Shown one piece after another: positions 31,356 through 39,948 of a stretch of 64,000 nt of DNA. The DNA lies in contig NZ_WPOO01000011.1 in assembly GCF_009755265.1 (NCBI RefSeq), forward strand, positions 29,876 through 93,875. The letters run 5' to 3'. How positions within the stretch are numbered: position 1 is the stretch's first letter; every line of letters begins with the position of its first letter. The notes below the pieces were generated by a model. That model saw only the letters and a list, made by a program, of their open reading frames with translations. It had not been told where the DNA came from and ran no database searches. Both the position numbers and the translations under genes were made by a program. The stretch comes from Adlercreutzia rubneri (GTDB lineage Bacteria > Actinomycetota > Coriobacteriia > Coriobacteriales > Eggerthellaceae).

Positions 31356-34214
31356 CTATTTGCCGAACAGGCGGCGAAAGAACCGCGCGATGGCATTGCC
31401 CTCAGGCGCCGGTTCCACCACGGCGGCCGGCACGATGGCGCGGCCGTCATCGGTGCGAGCGGCATCGATGACCTCGGTTGCGGGGGCCGGAGCGGGGACC
31501 GGTGCCGTTACCGCAGCAGCGGTCGGCGCGGTATCGGGCCGCGGGCGCCCCTCTTCCACGGCCGTTGCCGCCGCGGCATCCAACTCCGCGCGTTCGGCCA
31601 CGGGGCCCTCGGCGGTCGGGGCTGTCGCAGCCGGATCAGCCGCCTCGGCCGGATCGGTCGCAACTGGATCAGAACCGGCGGCAGGGGCATCTTCCGAGGG
31701 CGCCGTCGCCCCTTGGGCCTCACGGGCCTGCAGGGCGGCCACCTCCTGGGCCACGCCCTTGGTCACCGCCTCCAAAACCGACGCCGCCGTAGCCGTCGCA
31801 GCCGCGGCCATGGCATCGGCCGCATCGCGCACGGCCTTGGCCTCGGCCGCCTCCAACTCCGGCGAGCGATGGGCGATAAACTCCGACTCCTCTTCCGTCA
31901 CCACCTCGTCGGCACCGGCCGGGGCGCTCCCTGCGGTCGCCACCTCCCCGAGCGGAAACACCATGCGCGCACTGCCGCCGTTGTTGGCCTCCTGACGGGC
32001 GGCCAGCTCGGCCGACACGAGCTTCATGCGCTGAGCCTCGGCAATGAGGTACTTCTGGGAATCGAACAGCTCTACCTCCCCGTTCTCGTCACGTTCGGCG
32101 AAAGCGCCGAGCGCCGTGTAGGAGCCGTCGGGCAGAAGCTCGCGCAGCTTGGCGGTGTCGGAGTAGCAGATGCCCAAATACCCCAGCACCTGGTTGCGCA
32201 GCGTATCGTTCAAAATGGGCCAGGCGATCTCGATGCGCTTGTCCATGTTGCGGGTCATGAGGTCGGCGCTGGACAGGTACAGCTTGCAGTCGTCGCGCGG
32301 GCCGAAGCCGTAGATGCGGCTGTGCTCGAGCAGCTGGCCGACGATGGACACTTCGCGCACGCGGTCGGTGTAGCCTTCCACGCCCGGCAGGATGCAGGAG
32401 ATGCCGCGCACGAACAGGTCGATGGGCACCCCCGCCTGGGAGGCCTCCACCAGCTTGTCGATGACCTCCTTATCGGTGATGGAGTTCGTCTTGAAGAACA
32501 GCCCGCACTTCTCGCCGCGGCGCGCGCGCTCGATCTGCACGTCGATGTTGCGCAGGATGTTCTGCTTGATCATAAGCGGCGCGACCCACAGGATGTCGTA
32601 GTTGTCTGAGGTGTTCTCCAGCGCCATGTTGCGGAAGAAGTCGGCAGCGTCGTGACCGATTTGGGAATCGCAGGTGATGAACGAGAAGTCGGTGTAGAGT
32701 TTCGCCGTCTTCTCGTTGTAGTTGCCCGTACCCAGCTGGGTGATGTGCTGCAGGCCGTTTTCCGTCTGACGCGTGATAGTGCAGATCTTCGAGTGTACCT
32801 TGAAGTTGCGGAAGCCGTAGATGACGTGGCAGCCGGCGGCCTCGAAGCGCTGGGACCACTCGATGTTGTTGGACTCGTCGAAGCGGGCGCGCAGTTCGAA
32901 CAGCGCCGTGACCTCCTTGCCGTTCTCGGCGGCGTTGATGAGCGCCTCGGCCAGATGCGACTGGCTCGCCAGGCGGTACAGCGTGATTTTGATGGAAACG
33001 ACGGCCGGGTCCACCGAGGCCTCGCGCAGAAGCTGCACGAAAGCGTCCATGGACTGGTAGGGGTACGACAACAGCACCTCGTGCTCGCTCACCTGCTCGA
33101 TGATGGAGCGCTTGCGATCGAGGCAGGCGGGCCACTGAGGCGTGAACGGCGCCTGGGTGAGCGCGGCGCGCGCCTCGGCGGACAGACGACTGCCCAACCC
33201 CCAGGTGTAGCCCATGTTCAGCGGCACGCGGGTGACGAACAGCTGGTGCTCGGCCAGGCCCAACTTCTCCAGCAGAAGCCCCTTCACCGTGCGCGAGAGC
33301 GGCCGCTCGCTTTCCAGGCGCACCGGCGCCAGGCGGCTGCGCTTCTTCAGGATGCGCTTCATGTGCTCGCGGTAGTCCTCGCCCTGCTCTTCGGCGCCTT
33401 CCGTGGCATCCAAATCGGCGTTGCGGGTCACGCAGATGATGTTGGTGTGCTTGACGGTGTACATCGAGAAGACCTCGGCGGCGAACATCTCGATGGCGCG
33501 CTCCACCAGGATGAACTGCAGCCCGTCGCCGGGCAGCTCGATGACACGGCTCGTCTGGCGCGGCAGCGGAATGATGCCCAGCGTCACGCCCTCGGCGCCG
33601 AGGTTCTTCGTGGCCTTCGCCTCGGCCTTGTCGCGGGCGCGCTCCTCCTTCGACTTCTTCGCCTTGGGACGCGCCTCCTCATCGAGGCGCACGACGATGT
33701 ACAGGCCGCCGTTTTCCAGATGCGGGAAGGGGTGCCGCGCGTTGATGATCTGCGGCGAGAGGAAGGGCAGCACGTTGTCCTCCATGTAGCCGCGCAGGTA
33801 ATCGCGCTGCTCGGCCGTGAGGTCTTCCTTGTGCAAACCGCGAATGCCTTGTTCGGCGAGGAGGCTGCGGACCGTTTTATAGGTTTCCTCGTAGTAGGGG
33901 TACAGCTCGTGGCAGCGGGCGTAGATGGCGTCCAGCTGCTGGGCCGGCGTCATGCCGGACTTCGGGTCGATGATGGACTTCTTCAAAAGCGACAGGTCGG
34001 TGAGCGAACCGACGCGCACCATGAAGAACTCCTGCAAGTTGCTCCAGAAGATGGAGATGAAGTTCAAGCGCTCGAGCAGCGGCACCGTGGGATCGGCCCC
34101 CTGGTCGAGCACGCGCTTGTTGAAATCGAGCCACGAGAGCTCGCGATTTTGCATATAGGGCGGCTTCACAATCGTCGTCGTTGCCGCGGTATCCTTCGAT
34201 GCCTGTGCGTTCAT
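31356..34214 (-). CDS. ppk1: Polyphosphate kinase 1
   Basis: PPK1 polymerises ATP gamma-phosphate into polyphosphate. The 952-residue protein begins with the N-domain (MQNRELSWLDFNKRVLDQ). It carries the phospho-acceptor region GFRNFKVHSKICTITR, THITQLGTGNYNEKTAKLYTDF-like segments (here LGTGNYNEKTAKLYTDF) and IRGISCILPG-like FVRGISCILPGVEG with LLEHSRIYGF. Typical PPK1 is about 700 residues. From about 730 on there is a long Ala/Glu/Pro-rich tail ending in a short basic amphipathic helix (NAIARFFRRLFGK), which may tether the enzyme to membrane or nucleoid. The ATG at 34214 has a GAGAAGG site. It is followed by pap. Confidence 0.94.
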   Translation of the reverse strand: MNAQASKDTAATTTIVKPPYMQNRELSWLDFNKRVLDQGADPTVPLLERLNFISIFWSNLQEFFMVRVGSLTDLSLLKKSIIDPKSGMTPAQQLDAIYARCHELYPYYEETYKTVRSLLAEQGIRGLHKEDLTAEQRDYLRGYMEDNVLPFLSPQIINARHPFPHLENGGLYIVVRLDEEARPKAKKSKEERARDKAEAKATKNLGAEGVTLGIIPLPRQTSRVIELPGDGLQFILVERAIEMFAAEVFSMYTVKHTNIICVTRNADLDATEGAEEQGEDYREHMKRILKKRSRLAPVRLESERPLSRTVKGLLLEKLGLAEHQLFVTRVPLNMGYTWGLGSRLSAEARAALTQAPFTPQWPACLDRKRSIIEQVSEHEVLLSYPYQSMDAFVQLLREASVDPAVVSIKITLYRLASQSHLAEALINAAENGKEVTALFELRARFDESNNIEWSQRFEAAGCHVIYGFRNFKVHSKICTITRQTENGLQHITQLGTGNYNEKTAKLYTDFSFITCDSQIGHDAADFFRNMALENTSDNYDILWVAPLMIKQNILRNIDVQIERARRGEKCGLFFKTNSITDKEVIDKLVEASQAGVPIDLFVRGISCILPGVEGYTDRVREVSIVGQLLEHSRIYGFGPRDDCKLYLSSADLMTRNMDKRIEIAWPILNDTLRNQVLGYLGICYSDTAKLRELLPDGSYTALGAFAERDENGEVELFDSQKYLIAEAQRMKLVSAELAARQEANNGGSARMVFPLGEVATAGSAPAGADEVVTEEESEFIAHRSPELEAAEAKAVRDAADAMAAAATATAASVLEAVTKGVAQEVAALQAREAQGATAPSEDAPAAGSDPVATDPAEAADPAATAPTAEGPVAERAELDAAAATAVEEGRPRPDTAPTAAAVTAPVPAPAPATEVIDAARTDDGRAIVPAAVVEPAPEGNAIARFFRRLFGK

Positions 34215-34406
34215 GGGCCTAGCCTTCTCCCTCTTGTATAGTCGCTGGCCGAAAAAATCAAGCCGCGCACCGGAACGCGCGCGACCTATGTATTTTACCA
34301 TTCTTTGGACGATTAGCCGAAATTTGGCAACGGGATGTCAACGGCCCTGGAGAAAGCAGTCCGATGTGTCAGACCGCTCCTGGGATCCTCGCCAAAACCG
34401 CCCACC

Positions 34407-34814
34407 CTACAAGCTCGCCGCCCCGAGACAGTTCACCCCATTGGCCTCGCAGATGGCTCTCAGCTTCTTGTCAAACGTGAAGAGCGTAGCAGCATTGCGC
34501 CGAGCGAGGACGAGATAAAGCATATCGTAAACAGGGTGGTTGTTCCGCGCAGCCTCATGAAGCGCCTCCAGCAGAAGCGATTCGTCATCCGCATAACCGT
34601 CTATCAAATCAAGCGCATTCTGGAAGAGCTCGATGCCTTCCTCCTCGGAAAGACCCCCTATCCGTATGTACTTCCAAGCCACATTGCCCATTTCGGTTAC
34701 GAAGCATCGTGGAGCAATGATCGCCTCCCCATTGCCCACAAGCATTCTGAGCGCCTGCCCCGCTTCTCCGCCTTGGGCCATCGCCACGGCGGCATTAGCA
34801 TCCAGAACGATCAT
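34407..34814 (-). CDS. PIN-domain ribonuclease toxin (VapC/FitB-like)
   Basis: A 135-residue PIN-domain nuclease. Acidic catalytic residues sit in IVLDANAAVAMA near the start, CFVTEMGNVAWK, HPVYDMLYLVLARR and TFDKKLRAI, the usual PIN order. The start at 34814 lies inside the antitoxin gene (20-base overlap), the standard toxin-antitoxin arrangement with translational coupling. The target RNA is unknown. It lies next to ppk1, which is transcribed in the same direction further downstream. Confidence 0.88.
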   Translation of the reverse strand: MIVLDANAAVAMAQGGEAGQALRMLVGNGEAIIAPRCFVTEMGNVAWKYIRIGGLSEEEGIELFQNALDLIDGYADDESLLLEALHEAARNNHPVYDMLYLVLARRNAATLFTFDKKLRAICEANGVNCLGAASL

Positions 34815-35259
34815 TGACACCCCCCTCGTCTTCGATGTCGGCAAAAGGATCAAGGGATGCCATAATGCGATCGGTGCGCTCTTCCCTTCCCTCTCTTACC
34901 AATGCAACGATCTCATCAGTCGTCAGCGTCTTGCACTTCCAGTTCAGTTCATCGAAATTGGCGAAAATCTGCTGACGCCTCTGCGCTCGGGACTCCTCGA
35001 TTGCCCCTCTTTCCTGCCAGAAGCTTCCCTTTGCGACCCCCGCTGAAGCGAGCTGAATATCACCATTGCGCGGCGCGGGGCGTGACAGACGATCTGCATC
35101 GAACGGGAAGGACTCCTGCCGCAGCGCCGATGCCTCGGCCAGCATCTCCTCCACGGCGATGATCGTCTGCTGGGCAATAGAGCGATGGTTGCGCGCCGCG
35201 TATTCCTTCAGCTCATCGTAAAGCGTCGCCGGAAAATCCCTTACCTGAAGCGCAGGCAT
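34795..35259 (-). CDS. Ribbon-helix-helix antitoxin (FitA/VapB-like)
   Basis: A 154-residue partner of the PIN toxin. The N-terminus is a FitA-type ribbon-helix-helix (MPALQVRDFPATLYDEL, then AARNHRSIAQQTIIAVEEML). The C-terminal part is polar and acidic (DPFADIEDEGG) and is expected to wrap the toxin. It is longer than typical 80-residue FitA proteins. The ATG at 35259 fits a transcription start just downstream of the promoter at 35295-35323. An in-frame ATG at 35283 would leave almost no leader. Confidence 0.82.
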   Translation of the reverse strand: MPALQVRDFPATLYDELKEYAARNHRSIAQQTIIAVEEMLAEASALRQESFPFDADRLSRPAPRNGDIQLASAGVAKGSFWQERGAIEESRAQRRQQIFANFDELNWKCKTLTTDEIVALVREGREERTDRIMASLDPFADIEDEGGVNDRSGC

Positions 35260-35294
35260 CTCTTGTCCTCTCTTCCGGAGCAATCATTGCATGC

Positions 35295-35323
35295 ATTATA
35301 CCTACTTTTACATGCATATACAA
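35295..35323 (-). promoter_or_regulatory. Promoter of the toxin-antitoxin operon
   Basis: TTGTAT (35318-35323) and TATAAT (35295-35300) are spaced by exactly 17 bases on the minus strand. ATGCAT palindromes overlap both boxes and are candidate binding sites for the ribbon-helix-helix antitoxin. Confidence 0.75.
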
Positions 35324-35338
35324 GCGGCCTAGTGCAAT

Positions 35339-35378
35339 CCCCGTTCTGACTATCGTTCTACCGATAGTCAGAACGGGG
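35339..35378. repeat. 17-bp perfect hairpin
   Basis: Arms 35339-35355 and 35362-35378 are perfect complements (core GTTCTGACTATCG) around a 6-base loop. It adjoins the start of a truncated regulator frame and the toxin-antitoxin promoter. No T-run follows on either strand, so it may mark an old insertion end. Confidence 0.7.
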
Positions 35379-35446
35379 TCACCGTGGCGATCGCCCTGGC
35401 CCGCGTCCTCGGCTGCTCCGTGGAGGATCTGATGCAGGGGGTGTAA
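35369..35446 (+). pseudogene. C-terminal remnant of a Cro/CI-type HTH regulator
   Basis: A frame without a start reads QNGVTVAIALARVLGCSVEDLM and stops. This is the conserved last helix region of XRE-family helix-turn-helix domains (typically VTVALALARALGCSVEDLF). The rest of the gene is missing. The upstream side is the hairpin at 35339-35378. Confidence 0.5.
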
Positions 35447-35449
35447 AGA

Positions 35450-35776
35450 TCAATCAGCTGCGCCGTCGACGAGCTTGAGGCCGATGACGCAGCCGACAAG
35501 GCCCGCAATGAGTAGGATGCGGGCGAGGCTTGCGGGCTCCGACCCTGTGACCATGCCGTAGATGACCGTGAGCGCCGCGCCGATGCCGACCCACACGGCG
35601 TAGGCGGTTCCCGTCGGCAGCGTCTTCACAGCGAAGGAAAGCCCCAGCATGGATAGCACCAGGGCCACAACGAACACAATGGTGGGGCCGACATGGGTGA
35701 AGCCCTCGGACTTGCCGAGGGCTATGGCCCACACCGATTCCATGACGCCGGAGGCTATAAGCACCAGCCAACTCAT
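35450..35776 (-). CDS. Small multidrug resistance protein, SugE/Gdx type
   Basis: A 108-residue four-helix SMR transporter. The essential membrane Glu is in IASGVMESVWAIALGKSEGFT. The WAIALGKSEGF block matches the guanidinium-exporter (Gdx/SugE) branch rather than EmrE. LPTGTAYAVWVGIGAALTVIYG is the conserved second/third helix motif. The start ATG overlaps the TAA of the upstream B3/B4 gene by one base (TAATG), so translation is coupled. A guanidinium substrate is inferred. I could not recognise a guanidine riboswitch upstream. Confidence 0.88.
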   Translation of the reverse strand: MSWLVLIASGVMESVWAIALGKSEGFTHVGPTIVFVVALVLSMLGLSFAVKTLPTGTAYAVWVGIGAALTVIYGMVTGSEPASLARILLIAGLVGCVIGLKLVDGAAD

Positions 35777-36501
35777 TATTCGTCGATCACCATGGTCGGA
35801 TTGTCGCGGGTGACGATCTGCTTGGCGAAGATGTCGGCACCCAGGTACTGCTGCACCATGGCGGCCAGCTGGTCGGTGGCAGCCGCCAGATCGTCGGCGC
35901 GGGCCGGATCGACGGACTCGATGATGAGGAAGGCCTTCTTCGAATCGTCGGTCAGGGCCGTGCGCTCGCCGTCGCGCCAGTTCCAGCAGCGGCAGATGGC
36001 ACCGGCATCGTCGCGATAGCACAGCTCGCCTTCCAACGTGGGCGCGTCCTCCTCCTCGCCGAGCGGACGGAACGCATCGCCGCCCTCGGTAATGCCGAGG
36101 CGAATGTCACCGGCCATGGCATCGATGTCCTCACCGCCCACGGGCAGCGCGTGCGTAAGCGACACCGTGTTGTAGATGTCCACCGACGGCGTGATGGAGC
36201 CCACGGGATTGCCCTTCAGCACGCGCTTCAGCAGGTTCTCGATGGAACAGCGCGCTCCCTTCTTCGTCTTGAACTTCTGGTAGGCGTCGCGCCATACGGC
36301 CACCACCTCGTTCTGCGAGATGGTGTTGCTCTCCAGGTGCTGATCGGCCTTTCCGTTGGCCTCGGCCAGAGCGCGCGCGATGGCGGCGGCGTCTTCGGGC
36401 GCCACCTCTTCAGTCGGCTTCATGTTGTGAGCCACGACGATGCCGATCTGAGCCTCGGGGAACAGCTCCCAAAACGACTCTTCCGTCACGAACTGCTTCA
36501 T
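35776..36501 (-). CDS. B3/B4 tRNA-binding-domain protein
   Basis: A 241-residue protein of the free-standing phenylalanyl-tRNA-synthetase beta B3/B4 family. Recognisable parts are KGARCSIENLLKRVLKGNPVG, ITPSVDIYNTVSLTHALPVGGEDIDA and LCYRDDAGAICRCWNWRDGERTALTDD (in blocks). Such proteins are thought to bind or edit aminoacyl-tRNA or amino acids. The ATG at 36501 follows AAAGGAAG. It is translationally coupled to the Gdx-type exporter, an arrangement that suggests shared regulation. Confidence 0.85.
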   Translation of the reverse strand: MKQFVTEESFWELFPEAQIGIVVAHNMKPTEEVAPEDAAAIARALAEANGKADQHLESNTISQNEVVAVWRDAYQKFKTKKGARCSIENLLKRVLKGNPVGSITPSVDIYNTVSLTHALPVGGEDIDAMAGDIRLGITEGGDAFRPLGEEEDAPTLEGELCYRDDAGAICRCWNWRDGERTALTDDSKKAFLIIESVDPARADDLAAATDQLAAMVQQYLGADIFAKQIVTRDNPTMVIDE

Positions 36502-36728
36502 AGGTCTTCCTTTCTCGACGGCCGTCGCGCCCGCAAAGCCCTCAGCTTCGCGTGCCAGCACAAACGCGACGACCTTCTCCAACGAAAAAGCGCCCGCGGG
36601 GCGAACATCTTCAAAGGCCTAACGATGTCCGCACTGCGAGCGCTTCGTGCCTACCCGGCGGCAGGCTATGTGCTTTAAGCTGGCTCCATGATAGCACGAT
36701 GGCAGCGGCTATATCCAGTTTGGCATTT

Positions 36729-37592
36729 TCAGAGACCGAACTCCACGAGCAGCGCTTCGCGGTAGGCAGCGTCCTCGGAGACGCGCTTTGCGTCGTCGAG
36801 GCGGCCCGCGTCAATAAGACGACCGACGAGAGCTCCTAAGCGATCCATGCCCTGCTCGATACCCTGCTCGATACCCTGCTCGATACCCTGCTCGATACCC
36901 TGCTCGATGCCCTGCTCGATGCCCTGCTCCAGAGCCTCTTCCCTGGCCCGGCGACAGCGCATCTCGGTCTCCTGCTCATAGGTCAGCACGCGATTCACCT
37001 ACTCTCGATCTTCGTTGAACGCATCGACCAGAGCGTCGATCTCTTCCGACAACGGCCCCAAGGCCTCTCCAGTCTGGAGGTATCGTAGCACATCCCGCAA
37101 GCCGGGATCAGCAGCTGTCTCCCACGCTGTGGCATTGAGCACCACCCAGGGAGAGCCGTCCCCTACATCAAGATCTCGATAATCAATGCACTGCCGCTCA
37201 ATCACGTACAATGGGGAGCCTTTGCCATAGGCGTCGAAGGTGCAGACGAACATCACGTAGCTCTCAGGCAGATCACCGAAGTCCGCCCCCGCGCCCAGCT
37301 CGCCCACGTCCATGGCGGCCTGGTAGTAGCGCATGCGACGCCCTAGGTCGCGTTCCTTTGCGACTTGCATCTCGATGTCATAGACCCGCCCGTCCCCTCT
37401 GGCGAACACATCCAGGCGCACGCCCCGCCCTGACGTCAGCGGCTCGAAGCACTGCTCGGCGTTCAAGTAGGATATCTCGCCCGCCTCTATCCCAAGCGCG
37501 GCGCGCAGAATCTTGCGGCAAACATCCTTCTCGCATAGTACTCGATTAAACATCCAGCGGTCCTGGAACCCCAGTTTTCTCTTTGTCATCAT
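36729..37592 (-). pseudogene. Rpn-family PD-(D/E)XK nuclease split by an in-frame stop
   Basis: The frame 37592-36999 has the Rpn/PDDEXK transposase-like nuclease start (MMTKRKLGFQDRWMFNRVLCEKD in blocks) and catalytic motif (RLDVFARGDGRVYDIEMQV). A TAG at 36999-37001 interrupts it after NEDRE. The same frame continues at once with VNRVLTYEQETEMRCRRAREEALEQG and a repeated Ile-Glu-Gln-Gly tail (12-base repeats at about 36849-36925), exactly the usual C-terminal layout. A single AAG-to-TAG change would explain this. The family promotes DNA breaks and recombination. A truncated active protein cannot be excluded, since the catalytic part is intact. Confidence 0.8.
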
Positions 37593-37722
37593 GAACCCCC
37601 TTCGATCAGCGACAAGTCGATGGAGGGACATTCTGCCAGAGCACGACCGTAGCAATGACGCGGGAAAGTCCCGTTCTATTCCTCGCGCCAACCGCAACGG
37701 AGTCGCACTAGAGTCGCATCTT

Positions 37723-39150
37723 CTACCCGATGCCGCCGTAGAAGATGCCGAGCACGATGACCAGCGCGGTGATGCCCACGAACACGTAGCGGGTGAACAC
37801 GTTGAACCACGCTCCCAAAGGCTTCTTGCGCCCCAGCTCCGCCTGGCTCTTCGCGAAGCCCGCCGGGCACACCCAGAAGAACATGATGGCCGCCAGGAAC
37901 GCGCCCGCAGGGATGACGTAGATGGAGATAACGTCCATCCAGTCGCTCACCGAGCTGCCGCCTTCGATAAACAGGCCCACGGCCACGGCAGCCACGGCGA
38001 TAATGCCCACCGACGCCAACCGCGACAGTCCCAGCTGTTTCTGAAGCGCCTCCACCGGTGCCTCGAACAAATTCATGAGGCTCGTGATGGCGGCGAACAC
38101 CACGGCCACGAACAGGATGACCGCGAAAACGCCGCCGAAAGGCATCTCCTGAAACACCTGGGCCAGCGTGATGAACAGAAGCGGCGGCCCAGAGGACACG
38201 TCCAACCCGAAGGCGAACACCGCCGGCACCACCACGCACGCGGACACGAGCCCCGCGATGGTGTCGAAGATGGCGACGTTCTTCGCCGCGTCCACCACGT
38301 CCACGTCTCGCTTCAGGTAGCTGCCGTACACCAGCGTGCCGCAGCCGGCCAACGACAGGCTGAAGAATGCCTGGCCGAGCGCGTACACCCAGGTAGTGGG
38401 ATTCAGCAGCGCCTCCCAGCGGGGCACGAGCAGGTACAGATAGCCCGCTTCCGCCCCCGGCAGCGTGGCCACGCGGATGGCGATGATGACGAACAGCACG
38501 AAGAAGGTGGGCATGAGCACCTTGTTCGCCTTCTCGATGCCCCGGGACACGCCGAGGATCATGATGCCGAAGGTGATGGCCAGCCCCAGCAAGTGGAAAC
38601 CCACGTTACCGAAGTCCGACGCCATGGCTCCGAAGAAGGCGCCCGTATCGGTTTGGGCCATAAGCTCGCCGGTCATCGCCGAGAACAGGTAATGGCAAGC
38701 CCAGCCCAGCACCACGGCATACCCGATGGCCAAGGCGAGCGACCCCAGCGTGGGAATTAGCCCGATGATCTTGCCGATGCGCTCGCCATGCCGCACGCCG
38801 CGCATCTCCATGGCGCGCCCGAAAGCGCCCATGGGGCCGGTGCCCATGGCGCGGCCGAAGGCCATCTCCCCGATCACGCCAGTGAAGCCGAGCAGGGCCA
38901 CGAAGATGAGGTACGGAATGAGGAAGGCCGCGCCGCCCAGCTGGGCCACACGGTAGGGGAACAACCAGATATTGGCCATGCCCACCGCACTGCCCACGCA
39001 GGCGAGGATGAACCCGGTGTGGGTGGCCCAGGTGTCGCGACGCCCGCGACCCGAACCGCCCGATGGGTTCGGCGCACCGACGGCCGTCTCCTCTCCGACC
39101 TCGATGGCCCGCGCCTCCTCCGCAATGATGTTGTCGTCTCTTGTCGCCAC
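37723..39150 (-). CDS. Sodium-dependent transporter, NSS (SNF) family
   Basis: A 475-residue LeuT-fold Na+ symporter for an amino acid or related amine. TM1 carries the sodium and substrate site THTGFILACVGSAVGMANIWLFPYR. Later markers are YLIFVALLGFTGVIGEMAFGRA, FSLSLAGCGTLVYGSYLKRD and the unwound TM8 region ITSLMNLFEAPVEAL. It has about eleven or twelve membrane helices. The GTG start at 39150 follows AAGGAGG. The N-terminal 40 residues are a polar extension. No metabolic neighbour reveals the substrate. Confidence 0.92.
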   Translation of the reverse strand: MATRDDNIIAEEARAIEVGEETAVGAPNPSGGSGRGRRDTWATHTGFILACVGSAVGMANIWLFPYRVAQLGGAAFLIPYLIFVALLGFTGVIGEMAFGRAMGTGPMGAFGRAMEMRGVRHGERIGKIIGLIPTLGSLALAIGYAVVLGWACHYLFSAMTGELMAQTDTGAFFGAMASDFGNVGFHLLGLAITFGIMILGVSRGIEKANKVLMPTFFVLFVIIAIRVATLPGAEAGYLYLLVPRWEALLNPTTWVYALGQAFFSLSLAGCGTLVYGSYLKRDVDVVDAAKNVAIFDTIAGLVSACVVVPAVFAFGLDVSSGPPLLFITLAQVFQEMPFGGVFAVILFVAVVFAAITSLMNLFEAPVEALQKQLGLSRLASVGIIAVAAVAVGLFIEGGSSVSDWMDVISIYVIPAGAFLAAIMFFWVCPAGFAKSQAELGRKKPLGAWFNVFTRYVFVGITALVIVLGIFYGGIG

Positions 39151-39283
39151 AGCATCCTCCTTGAATTTCTGTGACTTCCATCATAGCGAAAGGCACGAAA
39201 CGAACAAGCAAGTTCTGGCCAGAGGGAGAATCCTGCACACTTTTCCGGCGCGTTCAACAAGGGGCAGCAACGCCAGCGGGATG

Positions 39284-39541
39284 CTAGGAATGCAGGAAAC
39301 CGCTCGCTTCCATTTCGTCGAGCCAGGCGGCCACCTCATCGCGGGACTGAGCGGGAGTGCCGTTGAAATAATGGCGCAACGCATCGGCGATGCCCTCGGC
39401 GGAAAGCCCCGTGAGAGCCAGCGCGAGAATGGAGCCTCCCATCTTGTTCATGGCGAAGCACTTGCCCTCGGCATCGTACAGGGAAACGCCCTGGCCGCTT
39501 CTTGCCAGATAGGCCCCGGGAGCAAGGGTTCGCGTTTTCAT
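39284..39541 (-). CDS. PqqD-family RiPP recognition element-like protein, orphan
   Basis: An 85-residue protein matching the PqqD winged-helix fold: GVSLYDAEGKCFAMNKMGGSILALALTGLSAEGIADAL (in blocks), then DEVAAWLDEMEASGFL. PqqD-like domains bind the leader of ribosomal peptides and deliver it to a radical-SAM enzyme. No radical SAM, precursor peptide or protease gene is seen within several kilobases. The ATG at 39541 follows AAAGGAC. It may act with a distant enzyme or have another role. Confidence 0.8.
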   Translation of the reverse strand: MKTRTLAPGAYLARSGQGVSLYDAEGKCFAMNKMGGSILALALTGLSAEGIADALRHYFNGTPAQSRDEVAAWLDEMEASGFLHS

Positions 39542-39777
39542 GTCGCCCGTCCTTTCGGCAGCAGATAAAGCAGGACCGAGGACAGAAAGCTCTTGCGCCG
39601 ATCACTACCAAGAAATAACGACAGTGTAACGGTGACTCCTTGTAAATAACCCCAGGTTAACAGCGATGTCATGTTCTGTTGCCAAAGCGAAATCAATGAG
39701 CTGCTCGCTTATAGAAGAACACAATCGAGCGAGCCTTACGATTCCGACGAGCAAAGTCATTTTCGAAATCTCCCAAG

Positions 39778-39904
39778 AAAATGCCAGTTCGATCCCGCTT
39801 TGGCAAGAAGGGGAGGCGGCTGAGGGGTGAAAATGCCAGTTTAGCCCTGCTTTGGTAAGAAACAGCGCCGAAGCTCTTACCATTTCGGGGTCGAACTGGC
39901 ATTT
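39778..39904. repeat. Dispersed three-unit intergenic repeat, copy 2
   Basis: Direct units at 39778-39807 and 39830-39859 and an inverted unit at 39876-39904, each AATGCCAGTT to TGG(T/C)AAG with a central CCCGCTT or similar. The order is the same as at 6621-6746. It lies in the 407-base spacer 39542-39948 upstream of the PqqD-like gene. Nothing else is seen there. Confidence 0.85.
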
Positions 39905-39948
39905 ACTGCATTGTTTCCGAAAAACGGAACCTGTCGGTCGCCTTCGCC

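Noticed and set aside
36502..36728. Guanidine riboswitch for the Gdx-type operon
   Set aside because: I could not recognise conserved ykkC-type motifs by eye in this leader. A covariance-model search would be needed to claim one.
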